Part shown: positions 1 through 9,300 of the stretch, piece by piece
Position numbering within the stretch: the stretch's first letter is position 1
How the letters are laid out: each line of letters opens with the position of its first letter
Assembly (NCBI RefSeq): GCF_000442645.1
Contig: NC_021915.1
Span: 124,001-188,000 of the forward strand
Length of the DNA stretch: 64,000 nucleotides
Origin: Corynebacterium maris DSM 45190
GTDB lineage: Bacteria; Actinomycetota; Actinomycetes; Mycobacteriales; Mycobacteriaceae
Reading direction: 5' to 3'
Position numbers and translations under genes: made by a program
Notes under the pieces: model-generated
Told to the model about the DNA's origin: nothing
Database searches by the model: none
What the model saw: the letters and a program-made list of their open reading frames with translations, nothing else

Positions 1-231
1 CCCATCGACTACGAGGGCGCCTCGGCCCTGTCCGTGAACCTGCACGGCATGGCGCAACCGCTTGAGGTCGGCGACGTGGCCGGTGTGGGTGGGGCGGTCA
101 CCGAGATCATCCCCGACATCTCCCACCACGGAACCGCCCAATTCATCATCGGGCTGCAGAATGAGGCGCCGTTCTCCGTGACTCTGTTGGACGAGCCGAC
201 GCGCGTCGTCGTGGACGTGCTGCACGAGTGA
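1..231 (+). CDS. AMIN-like domain protein, 3' end only (5' end outside window)
   Basis: The reading frame is open from the first base of the window, so the gene is cut by the window edge and only about 76 C-terminal residues are visible. The tail reads like the AMIN-like beta-sandwich found in actinobacterial (lipo)proteins: a glycine-rich turn, a segment ending in FIIGLQN, then PFSVTLLDEPTRVVVDVLH. The 'x-L-x-x-P-x-R-V-V-V-D' pattern is typical of that fold. These proteins are usually exported and cell-envelope associated, but the signal peptide would lie outside the window. The family call rests on this short tail only. It is unrelated to the ectoine genes that follow 175 nt later. Confidence 0.6.
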   Translation, partial: PIDYEGASALSVNLHGMAQPLEVGDVAGVGGAVTEIIPDISHHGTAQFIIGLQNEAPFSVTLLDEPTRVVVDVLHE

Positions 232-406
232 CGCGCGGGGAGGCGCGAAAAATCGACTTGGGCAGTGACCTATCGCACAAAGGCTTAACGGGGTACGTTG
301 AGGGCACCGGCACTATACCGGCCCAACTGAATACGTGAGGCCGTGAGGCGGTGCGACCGTGAGCGGCCACCCGACATGCACGCGCATCCAAGAGTTAGGC
401 CCCGCC

Positions 407-1654
407 ATGGACACCACTGTCTTTGCACGCCACGAGTCCACCGTCCGCGGCTACAGCCGCGCCTTTCCCACCGTGTTCGCCTCCGCGTCCAACGCCCGTC
501 AAACCGCGGAAGACGGCACCGAATACATCGATTTCTTCGCCGGCGCCGGGGTGCTCAACTTCGGCCACAACAACCCCAGGATGAAGAAGGCGCTGATCGA
601 CTTCCTCGAGGCCGACGGCCTCGCCCACAGCCTGGACATGCACACGACCACCAAACGCGAATTCATCCGCCGGTTTCATGAGGTGGTGCTCGCCCCGCGC
701 GGAATGGAGCACCGCCTGCAGTTCATGGGACCCACCGGGGCCAGCGCCGTGGAGGCGGCGTTGAAACTGGCGCGGGTGAGCACGGGCCGCCGCGGGATCG
801 TCGCCTTCAGCCACGGTTTCCACGGCATGAGCCTCGGCGCCCTGGCGGCCACCGCCAACGATGCTTTTCGACGGTGGGCCGGCGTCCCGTTGCCCGACGT
901 CGTCCGCCTGCCCTTCGAAACCGCCCCCGGCGGGCACACGGCGATAGCGGACTACCGGGCCCTGCTGCGTGACTCCTCCAGCGGCCTGGAGGCCCCGGCC
1001 GCCTTCATCGTGGAGACGGTGCAGGCGGAAGGCGGCGTCAACGTCGCCAGCGCCGAGTGGCTGCGCGAGGTCCAGGACCTGGCCCACGAGCTGGGGGCGC
1101 TGTTCATCGTCGACGACATCCAGGCCGGCGTCGGACGCACCGGCGGCTACTTCTCCTTCGACGGGATGGGCCTGGACCCGGACGTCATTTGCCTGGCGAA
1201 AGGCCTCGGCGGGTTCGGCACCCCCATCGCGATGAACCTCAACAAACCGGACGTCGACGACCACTGGTCGCCCGGCGCGCACACCGGCACCTTCCGTGGC
1301 CAGGGGCTGTCCTTCGTCGCCGGCGCCGTGGCCCTGGACTACTTCACCGACGATGAGTTCCTGGCCCGCATCCCCGCCCAGGGCGAGGTGATGCGGGCGC
1401 GGCTGGCGGCGATCGCGGACGCCTACCCGGACCGCGGGTTCGAGGTCCGCGGCCGTGGCATGTTGCAGGGCCTGGACGTGGGCGACGGGGAATTCGCGAA
1501 GCGGGTGCAGTCGGAGGCGTTCGCGCGCGGGCTGCTCGTCGGCCCCTGCGGCCCGGAGGGCCGGGTGATCAAGCTGATCCCGCCGTTGACCATCGGCGAC
1601 GAGGACCTCGCTGCGGGTCTGGACCTGCTCGAGCAGGCGATCGGGGCCGCGTGA
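407..1654 (+). CDS. doeD: diaminobutyrate--2-oxoglutarate aminotransferase, ectoine-catabolic type (DoeD-like)
   Basis: Class III PLP aminotransferase of 415 aa. The sequence matches the EctB/DoeD group: FFAGAGVLNFGHNNP near the N-terminus, DDIQAGVGRTG for the cofactor-binding aspartate region, and LAKGLGGFG with the likely Schiff-base lysine K265. EctB makes diaminobutyrate for ectoine synthesis, whereas DoeD runs the reaction toward aspartate semialdehyde. The degradative role is inferred because the next two genes are ectoine hydrolase and a semialdehyde dehydrogenase and no ectA or ectC is present. The frame is open upstream to 359, but the ATG at 407 fits the usual family N-terminus (MDTTVFARHES). 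The stop overlaps the start of doeA. Confidence 0.8.
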   Translation: MDTTVFARHESTVRGYSRAFPTVFASASNARQTAEDGTEYIDFFAGAGVLNFGHNNPRMKKALIDFLEADGLAHSLDMHTTTKREFIRRFHEVVLAPRGMEHRLQFMGPTGASAVEAALKLARVSTGRRGIVAFSHGFHGMSLGALAATANDAFRRWAGVPLPDVVRLPFETAPGGHTAIADYRALLRDSSSGLEAPAAFIVETVQAEGGVNVASAEWLREVQDLAHELGALFIVDDIQAGVGRTGGYFSFDGMGLDPDVICLAKGLGGFGTPIAMNLNKPDVDDHWSPGAHTGTFRGQGLSFVAGAVALDYFTDDEFLARIPAQGEVMRARLAAIADAYPDRGFEVRGRGMLQGLDVGDGEFAKRVQSEAFARGLLVGPCGPEGRVIKLIPPLTIGDEDLAAGLDLLEQAIGAA

Positions 1655-2820
1655 TGCGCCGCCGCGACGACATGACCTTCCCGTTCGCCGAGTACGAGCG
1701 CCGGCTGCGGGAGTTGCGGGAACGGATGGCCGAGCGCGGCCTGGACGGGGTGGTCGTCTCGGACCCGAAGAACCTGATGTACCTGACCGACTACCAGACC
1801 ACCGGCTACAGCTACTTTCAGGCGCTGGTGGTGCCGCTGGACGATGAGCCGGTGATGGTCACCCGTGAGCTGGAGGAATCCAACGTCCGGCACCGCACCT
1901 GGCTGGAGCGCTCCCGCGGGGTGTCGGACACCGGCGACGTCATCGTCGAGTTGGTGGACGCGCTCGCTGACTGCGGGTTGGGCCAGGGGCGGATCGGTTT
2001 CGAGCGGGGCAGCTATTTCTTCCCGGCGCACCAGCAGGATCGGTTCCACGACGCCTACGGCGCGGACCTGGTGGATTGCTACGGCATCGTGGAGGAGGGC
2101 CGGATCCGCAAGTCCGACGTCGAGATCGCGGTGATGCGCCGGGCGGCGGCCGCCGCGGAGGCGGGCATGGCGGCCGGCCTGGCGGAGGCAAAAGCCGGCG
2201 TCACCGAAAACGACGTCGCGGCGGCGATCTCTGCGGCGATGTTCCGGGCCGGCGGCGAATACCCCGCCGTCATGCCGTACGTGACCTCCGGGCCGCGCAC
2301 CATGATCGGCCACGCCACGTGGGAAGGGCGCACGATTGGGCCACAGGACCACGTTTTTCTGGAGGTCGGCGGCTGTTACCGCCGCTATCACACCGCCCTG
2401 ATGCGCACCGCGGTCACCGGCCCGCTCAGCGCATCGCTGTACAGCGCGCAGGAAACCATGAAACACGCGCTCGCAGAATTGCGCTCCCGGATGCGGCCCG
2501 GCATGACCGTCGCCGAGGTCGACGCCCTGACCCACCGGCTCATCGACGACAACGACGTCGGCGCCCGTCTGATCACCCGCGCCGGCTACTCCATCGGCAT
2601 CGCCTTCCCGCCCAGCTGGGACGAGGGTTACATGCTCTCGTTGACCGCCAAGGACGACCGCCCCTTGGAACCCGGGATGACCTTCCACCTGCTGCCGTGG
2701 ATGTGGGGCGTCGACGGCGACAAGACCGTCGGCATCTCCGACACGGTGCGCATCACGGACACCGGCTGCGAATCCTTCTTCACCCTCGACGAAGACTTCG
2801 TCGTCCATGACCCCGCTTAA
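1654..2820 (+). CDS. doeA: ectoine hydrolase (M24 peptidase-like fold)
   Basis: A 388-aa protein of the creatinase/Xaa-Pro aminopeptidase fold. DoeA (EutD) opens the ectoine ring to N-acetyl-diaminobutyrate in the cytoplasm. The M24 metal ligands are missing: where metallopeptidases have D-x-G...D this protein has VFLEVGGCYRRYHTALMRT, and the late E-P-G region reads LEPGMTFHLLPW with no metal-binding glutamate. Loss of these ligands is expected for the metal-independent ectoine hydrolase branch and argues against a true aminopeptidase. The ATG at 1654 overlaps the doeD stop (TGATG), suggesting translational coupling. A second possible start is the ATG at 1672. Confidence 0.82.
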   Translation: MRRRDDMTFPFAEYERRLRELRERMAERGLDGVVVSDPKNLMYLTDYQTTGYSYFQALVVPLDDEPVMVTRELEESNVRHRTWLERSRGVSDTGDVIVELVDALADCGLGQGRIGFERGSYFFPAHQQDRFHDAYGADLVDCYGIVEEGRIRKSDVEIAVMRRAAAAAEAGMAAGLAEAKAGVTENDVAAAISAAMFRAGGEYPAVMPYVTSGPRTMIGHATWEGRTIGPQDHVFLEVGGCYRRYHTALMRTAVTGPLSASLYSAQETMKHALAELRSRMRPGMTVAEVDALTHRLIDDNDVGARLITRAGYSIGIAFPPSWDEGYMLSLTAKDDRPLEPGMTFHLLPWMWGVDGDKTVGISDTVRITDTGCESFFTLDEDFVVHDPA

Positions 2821-2830
2821 GGAGCCCGCC

Positions 2831-4207
2831 ATGACCACGCTGACCTCCCGCAACCCGACCACCGGCCGGATCGCCCACGAAGTGCCCGCCGCCACCGACG
2901 AACAGGTCGAGGCCGTCCTCGACCGGGCCGAGAACGCCTTTTCGGACTGGGCCGCGGCCGGCTTCGACGAGCGCGCCCGCGTACTGCGGGCGGTGGCCGC
3001 GCAGCTACGCGACAACGTCGATGCGTACTCGGCGCTGATGACCGAGGAGATGGGCAAACCCGTCACCGAGGCCCGCGGCGAAGTGGGCAAGGCCGCCTGG
3101 GCCGCCGAACACTACGCCGAGCACGCCGCCGCCTACCTCGCCGACGAACACATCGCCTCCGACGCCACGTCCTCCTACGTGCAATACCTGCCGCTGGGCC
3201 CGGTACTCGGCGTGCTGCCCTGGAACGCGCCTTTCTGGCTGGCCTTCCGCTTCTGCGCGCCGACGCTGATGGCCGGCAACACCGCGATCATGAAACACGA
3301 CTCGAACGTACCCGGCTGCGCCGCCGCCATCGCCGACGCTTTCGCGGCCGTGGGCGCACCCGAGGGCGTGTTCCAGAACCTGCCCGTGACCACCGACCAG
3401 GTCGAGGGCGTCATCCGCGACCCCCGCATCCGGGCGGTGTCCTTCACCGGCTCCGATCGCGCCGGGTCGATCGTCGCCGCCACCGCCGCCGGCGAAATCA
3501 AGCCCGCGGTCTTAGAGCTCGGCGGCTCCGACCCGTGCATCGTGCTCGCCGACGCCGATCTGCCCGCCGCCGCCGAGACCACCGCCCTGTCGCGCATCAT
3601 CAACGCCGGGCAGTCCTGCATCGCCGCCAAGCGCGTCATCGTCGAGCGCGCGGTCCACGACGAGTTCGTGGAGCTGCTGGCCGAACAGCTGCAGGGCTTT
3701 AAGGTCGGCGACCCCGCCGACGAGGACACCCGGGTGGGTCCCATCGCCCGGGAAGACCAGCGCAAAAACCTGCACGAGCAGGTCGTCGCCAGCATCGAGG
3801 CGGGGGCCACGCGCGTGCTCGGCGGGGAGATCCCCGAGGGCGAGGGCTACTTCTATCCCGTCACCCTGCTCACCGACGTGACCGCGGAGATGACCGTGTG
3901 CGCCGAGGAAACCTTCGGCCCCGTGGCCGTGGTGCTCGCCGCTGACGCCGCGGACCACGCCGTGGCCATCGCCAACGACACCCCCTACGGGTTGGGTGCG
4001 AGCGTGTGGACCACGGCCGAACGCGGCGAGGCGATGGCCCGGCGCATCGAGGCCGGGCAGGTGGCGGTCAACGGCATCGTCAAGACCGACCCGCGGCTGC
4101 CCTCCGGCGGGGTGAAGCGCTCCGGGTACGGCCGGGAGCTCGGGCCCCACGGCATCCGTGAATTCGTCAACGCCCAACAGGTGTGGGTGGGTCCGGCTCG
4201 GGAGTAA
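2831..4207 (+). CDS. doeC: aldehyde dehydrogenase, aspartate-semialdehyde type (DoeC-like)
   Basis: NAD(P)-dependent aldehyde dehydrogenase of 458 aa with the catalytic cysteine C263 in NAGQSC and the general-base glutamate E229 in LELGGSDP. By sequence it belongs to the succinate-semialdehyde dehydrogenase group. In ectoine breakdown DoeC oxidises aspartate semialdehyde, made by DoeD, to aspartate, and its place directly after doeD-doeA supports that role. The start at 2831 was chosen because AAGGAG lies at good spacing just after the doeA stop. The open frame upstream to 2807 overlaps doeA. A general succinate-semialdehyde role cannot be excluded from sequence alone. Confidence 0.75.
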   Translation: MTTLTSRNPTTGRIAHEVPAATDEQVEAVLDRAENAFSDWAAAGFDERARVLRAVAAQLRDNVDAYSALMTEEMGKPVTEARGEVGKAAWAAEHYAEHAAAYLADEHIASDATSSYVQYLPLGPVLGVLPWNAPFWLAFRFCAPTLMAGNTAIMKHDSNVPGCAAAIADAFAAVGAPEGVFQNLPVTTDQVEGVIRDPRIRAVSFTGSDRAGSIVAATAAGEIKPAVLELGGSDPCIVLADADLPAAAETTALSRIINAGQSCIAAKRVIVERAVHDEFVELLAEQLQGFKVGDPADEDTRVGPIAREDQRKNLHEQVVASIEAGATRVLGGEIPEGEGYFYPVTLLTDVTAEMTVCAEETFGPVAVVLAADAADHAVAIANDTPYGLGASVWTTAERGEAMARRIEAGQVAVNGIVKTDPRLPSGGVKRSGYGRELGPHGIREFVNAQQVWVGPARE

Positions 4208-4227
4208 TCGGGAGTAAGCTGCCCGGT

Positions 4228-5724
4228 GTGTCCGAAGTGCAAGCCCTCGCCGACGTCCACGCGCTGTTGCGGCTGTCGGAACAGTCGCCGGCCTGGGCGA
4301 TTCTGCGCGCGCAGAACGCGCCGGTGATTTTGTCGGTGCTGGGCAACGTGTTTCCTGTCGGCAACCAGCAGCTCGCCGGCACCGAGGTGATGTTGGCGGC
4401 GGATCCGGTGCTCGCCGACATTCGGGAGCAGACCGGTCTGGATCTGCCCCGCTCGACGCCCGCGTACGTCAACGAGTGGGTCAAGGCGGGTTTCCTGGTA
4501 CGCCGCAGCCCGCAGGGCACCCGCGAGGAGTTCTACGAACTGTCGCCGGACACGTTGGGTGCGCTGGAGTACGTCCGGCAGTTGGCCAGTCCGCAGCGTT
4601 CGGTGACCCGCTCCCGGCTGTCCACGCTGACCGGCCGCTTGAGCAACCTCGCGGTGGAGACCGACCCGGACGAGGCCACGGTGCTGAAACGGCTGGAGGA
4701 GGAGAAGGCCCGGCTGCAGGCCCGCATCGACCGGGTGCGCGAGCAGGGCGCGGAGGCGATCACCGACGACGAGGCCGTCGAAAAGACCCGGGAGGTGCTC
4801 GCCCTGGTGGCGGACTTGCCGACGGACTTCGCCCGGGTGCGCGACGACGTGGAGCAGCTCGACCGCGGCCTGCGCGCCTCGATCCTGGAGGAACAGATCT
4901 CGGCGGGGGAGGTGCTGGACAACGTCTTCCGCGGCGTGGACTTGATCTCCGATTCTGAGGCGGGCAAGGCGTTCAACGGTTTCTACGAGCTGCTCTTCGA
5001 CCGGGAGCAGTCCGCCCAGCTGGACGCCACGCTGGCGGCGGTCCTGTCCCGGGGGTTCATTGACCGGCTCAGCGCCGACGAGCGCACCCAGCTGCGTGGG
5101 CTGGTGCAGACGCTGGAGTCCTCCTCCGACGACGTCCACGATTCGATGACGGGGCTGTCGCGTTCCTTGCATCGTTTCGTGCAGTCGCGGGAGGCGGAGT
5201 CGCAGCAGGCGCTGGCCTCGGCGATCAACCAGGCGCAGCAGCTCGCCCTGAAAACCGGTCAGGTCATGAGCGATCCCAGCCGGTCGATCGGGGTGGAGCT
5301 GGAGCTGACCACCCGGCAGCCGCGCTCGCTGTCGACGTGGCGGTTGCACGATCCGGCGGACTACCGGATCACCGCAGACATGGACGTCCACGAACCCACC
5401 GAGATCGACCTGGCCGCCATGCGGGAGCGCATCCGAGAATCGGAGATCGACTGGGCGGAGCTGCACGAATCCATCAACTACGCACTGACCCGGCAGGCGG
5501 AACCGTCGATAAGCGAGGTGTTGGGCCACCGCCCCGCCACGCAGGGGCTGGCCTCGGTGGTGGGCCTGATCACGCTGGCGCACCGTTTCGGCGAGCGCTC
5601 CGAGGGCACCGAGCACCTGCACTGGGTCGGCGCCGACGGCCGGCAGCTGCGCGCCCGCTACGCCTGCCACCGATTCCCCGACCCCGTTTCCACCCCGCGG
5701 AGCATCCATGAGCGACACCACTAA
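4228..5724 (+). CDS. jetA: Wadjet anti-plasmid system protein JetA (DUF3375)
   Basis: A 498-aa DUF3375 protein, the kleisin-like subunit of type I Wadjet. JetABC forms a MukBEF-like SMC complex that senses small circular DNA, and JetD cuts it. The N-terminal winged-helix region (ILRAQNAPVILSVLGNVF) is followed by a long charged helical stretch and by the conserved C-terminal LIALAH-like segment (VVGLITLAHRFGE). The GTG at 4228 was chosen because the family N-terminus begins with SEVQALADVHALLRLSEQSPAW and a GGGAG lies upstream. The upstream extension to 4183 would run back into doeC. Only 20 nt separate it from the doeC stop, so transcription from the doe promoter is likely. The last 17 nt overlap jetB. 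Confidence 0.88.
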   Translation: MSEVQALADVHALLRLSEQSPAWAILRAQNAPVILSVLGNVFPVGNQQLAGTEVMLAADPVLADIREQTGLDLPRSTPAYVNEWVKAGFLVRRSPQGTREEFYELSPDTLGALEYVRQLASPQRSVTRSRLSTLTGRLSNLAVETDPDEATVLKRLEEEKARLQARIDRVREQGAEAITDDEAVEKTREVLALVADLPTDFARVRDDVEQLDRGLRASILEEQISAGEVLDNVFRGVDLISDSEAGKAFNGFYELLFDREQSAQLDATLAAVLSRGFIDRLSADERTQLRGLVQTLESSSDDVHDSMTGLSRSLHRFVQSREAESQQALASAINQAQQLALKTGQVMSDPSRSIGVELELTTRQPRSLSTWRLHDPADYRITADMDVHEPTEIDLAAMRERIRESEIDWAELHESINYALTRQAEPSISEVLGHRPATQGLASVVGLITLAHRFGERSEGTEHLHWVGADGRQLRARYACHRFPDPVSTPRSIHERHH

Positions 5725-6307
5725 ACTTTACGACGGCGACACCGGCACCCTGACCGGCCCGCAGCGCCGCGCGCTGGCGGAACTGATCAGAGGCCCGTAC
5801 GTCTCCAGCCTGACCAAACCGGAGATCTTTCGCACCGTCTCCGACTCGCGCGCCGTACTGGCCCAGCAGCTGGACAACCTCTTTCTCACCCTCGTCGTGG
5901 ACGACGCCGCCGGCGTGGCGTACACGCGCATGTGGGACGCCGACGTGGAGGACAGGCGGGCGCTGCTGCGGACGATGAGCCTGTCGTTCATGGACACGGT
6001 GGTGCTGCTGCATCTGCGCCGCGAGCTGATGAACACCAGCCCCAACGAACGCGCCGTCGTCGACGAAGACGAGGTCTTCGAGGCCACCCGCCCGTACCAG
6101 GGCGCCGCGGGCACCGACCACACCGCGCAGCAGAAGAAATTCACCGCCAGTTGGAACAAGTTCAAGAACAACTCGATCGTGGTGAAGACCCCGACCGAGG
6201 GCCGCTTCGAGATCTCCCCGGTGCTGCGCATCATTTTCTCGGCGGAGGAGATCGCCGCCGTCACCGCCAGCTACGACACGTTGCTGGCAGAAGCGGAGGA
6301 ACAGTGA
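5708..6307 (+). CDS. jetB: Wadjet anti-plasmid system protein JetB (DUF4194)
   Basis: A 199-aa DUF4194 protein, the MukE-like partner of JetA and JetC. Recognition rests on size, gene order and the family's typical features: an LRRELMNTSPNERAVV stretch, then a KFTASWNKFKNNSIV segment followed by FEISPVLRIIFSAEEI near the end. It presumably bridges the JetA kleisin and the JetC ATPase heads. The ATG at 5708 lies inside the jetA 3' end with GGAG just upstream, and the stop overlaps the jetC GTG. The jetA-jetB-jetC overlaps show one co-translated unit. Confidence 0.87.
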   Translation: MSDTTKLYDGDTGTLTGPQRRALAELIRGPYVSSLTKPEIFRTVSDSRAVLAQQLDNLFLTLVVDDAAGVAYTRMWDADVEDRRALLRTMSLSFMDTVVLLHLRRELMNTSPNERAVVDEDEVFEATRPYQGAAGTDHTAQQKKFTASWNKFKNNSIVVKTPTEGRFEISPVLRIIFSAEEIAAVTASYDTLLAEAEEQ

Positions 6308-9300
6308 ACGACCACACCACGCACGACTACGCGGGACAGTTCCGGCTGGCGGAGATCCAGGTGCACAACTGGGGCACCTTCGACGGCCTGCACCGCGTGC
6401 CCGTCGCCCGCGACGGCTTCCTCATCACCGGGCCCTCTGGCTCCGGCAAGTCGACGCTGATCGACGCCGTCTCCACGATCCTGGTGCCACCCGCCCAGGT
6501 GCGCTTCAACGCCGCCGCCGGCGCGAGCGGCGGTCAGCGCTCCGGGCGCAACCTGGTGACCTACTGCCGTGGCGCCTGGCGACGCGAACACGCGGCCGAA
6601 GTCGACGAGCTCACCCAGTCCTTCCTACGCACCGGGCCGGTGTGGTCCGGCGTGCTGCTGCGTTACGACGACGGCGCCGGCCAGTCCGTCACCGCGCTCC
6701 GCCTGATGTACCTCTCCGCCGACGCCCACAGCCCCGCCGACGTCACCAACCTCTTCGTGCTGCTGCCCAGGACTGCGGACCTCACCGAGTTCGAGGAACT
6801 CGCCCGCGGCGGGCTCAACATCACCACCGCCAAAAAGCAGCTTCCCGACGCCTTGTCCGTGCAGCGCACGCACCCGCCGTTCGTCACGACGCTGCGCCGA
6901 CACCTCGGCATCGTGGACCCCGGCGCCCTGCAGCTGCTGCACCGCACCCAGTCGGCGAAAACCCTCGGCGACCTGAACTACCTCATGCGTCACTTCATGC
7001 TGCCGGAACCCGACACCTTCAAGATCGCGGCGACGGCCGTCGAAAACTTCACGCAGCTGCAATCCGCCCACCAGTCGGTCATCGCCGCCCGCGAGCAGGT
7101 CGAGCAGCTGCGGCCGGTGCGGGACGCGGACCGGGAATTGACGGAGATCACGCGGCAACAGACGGAGACGGAGGCCGATTCCGCCGGGGTCGAACAGTAT
7201 GTACTCGACAAACGCGTCGCCTTCGCCGAGGCCGAGCGCGACGAGGCCGACGGCGAGATCACGGCGCTGACCGCCGCCCGGCACTCCGCGCAGGCTTCCC
7301 TCGAGTCCGTGGAAGCCGAGCTGGAGACCGTGCGCGCGCAGATCCACGGAGTGGAAAACGCCGGGGTCATCCACGCCCGCGCCAAAGTCGACGACGCCGA
7401 GCACACCGTCCGGCGCGTGACCGCACAAGCCCAGCGCTTCACCGACCTCTCCCGCGAGATCGACGCCGAACCGCCGCAGACCGCGGAAGCGTTCGCCGAC
7501 TTCCGCCTCCAGGTCACCGACCACTGTGCGGATCTCGCGGAGCAGACGACGACGATCGGCGACCGCCGTCCCGAGATGTACGGCCGGATGGCGGAAGCGA
7601 ACCAGAGACTGGAGCAGGAACGCCAGGAACTCCAGGCGATCCGCACCTACCGGTCGTCGATGGACCGACGCCTGCTCACCGCCCGCGAAAAGCTTGCGGA
7701 GCTCACGAACCTCCGTCAGGACGACCTGCCGTTCGTCGCCGACCTCATCCACATGCGCGACGGCGAACACCCCTGGCAGCCTGCCGCGGAGCGCGTCCTC
7801 GGCGGCTTCGCCCGCACCCTGCTCGTACCGGAAGAGCACTACGCGCAGGTCGCCGCCGCGATCGACGCCACCCACCTCGGCGCGAAACTGCAGTACGTGC
7901 GCTTCACCCCGGAACTCGCGCAGGCGCGGCCCGGCCGCATCACCGCCGAGACGTTGGCCTCGAAAATCACCGTGCGCGCCGGGCGTTTCCACGACTGGCT
8001 GCAAAGCGAACTCTCGCGCCGCTTCGATCACCTCTGCGTCGACACGATGGATCAATTTCACGCCGCGCAGCGCGCCGTGACCCGGCAAGGTCAGGTCAAA
8101 CGCGACCGGCACCGACACGAAAAGGACGACCGCTCATTGATCGACGACCGCCGCCGCTGGGTGCTCTCCGGCGACGTGGACGACAAGATCGCCGAACTGC
8201 AGCGCAGCATCCGGGGCCTGGAGGAGCAGCTGACCAGGAGCACGCAGGCGAAAGACGAGCTCGAGAGCGCCGCCCTGGCTGTGAGCGCGCAGTTGACGGC
8301 CGCGAAGCGACTGCTGGAAACCGAGGAATTCGCACTCATCGACGTAGCGTCCGCACAGCGCTCCCTCGCGGAGCTGCGCCGCACCCTCGACGAACTCACC
8401 GATGAGAACACCGAGTTGGCGGCCCTGAAAGCGGCGGAACGCCAGCTGGTGCCCGCCGTGCGGGCGCAGCGGGAGAAGCTGGATGAGATCAATACGGAGT
8501 TGGGCGGGCACCAGCGTGGGCGTCGGCAAGCAGAAGCCCTCCTCGCGGAGTTGGGGGAGCGGATGGCCGACGCCGAACCCTTGTCCGAGGAGGTGCGCTC
8601 CAGGTTGGCGGCGCGGTTTAGACGGCATACGCGCAAGCTCAGGGCGGACAACATAGACACGTGGCAGCACACGGTCACCGACGAGCTGGGCACGGAACGC
8701 GCGCGGTTGACGCAGCGCGCCAGCAAGCAGGAAAACATCGCCCTCAACGCCATGGCCGCGTTCCTCCGGCGGTGGGAGGAGCGCAAGGGCGACCTGGTCG
8801 CCGAGCAGGCGTGGCGGCCCGACTTCATCCGCGAACTCGAGCGGCTGGAAGCCGACGACCTGCCGCGTTTCGAAGAACGCTTCCGCGACCTGTTGCGCGA
8901 GCAGACCCGCACGCACCTCAGCAGGCTGCTGAAGAACATCCGGCAGGCCGCGAGCGGAGTCCGCTCCTCGATTGAGGCGGTCAACCAGTCGTTGGCCGAC
9001 GTCGAGTTCTACCCGGGCACGTACCTGAAAATTGAGGTGCGCGACGCGCAGCCCGCCGAAACCCGCCAGTTCGTGGCGAAATTGACGGAGGTGGTCGACG
9101 GCGTGCTGGCGGAGGAGTCGCTGGCCGGCAGCGAGCAACGCTTCCTCACGCTCAAGGAGGTCGTGGGCATGCTGAGCGTCTCCGACGAGACGAGCGAGCG
9201 CGTGCACCGCCTGCGGCTGGACACCCGCGAGCACGTGAAATTCCTCGGCGTGGAGACCGCCGCCGACGGCACCCGCGGCGCCGTCTACGACTCCGCGGAA

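Noticed and set aside
395..1282. Long minus-strand open frame opposite doeD
   Set aside because: It has no recognisable domain, lies fully inside a well-supported aminotransferase gene and is typical of shadow frames in GC-rich DNA.
6642..8405. 587-codon plus-strand frame inside jetC
   Set aside because: It is Arg/Pro-rich, has no family features and overlaps the coiled-coil part of the real ATPase gene.
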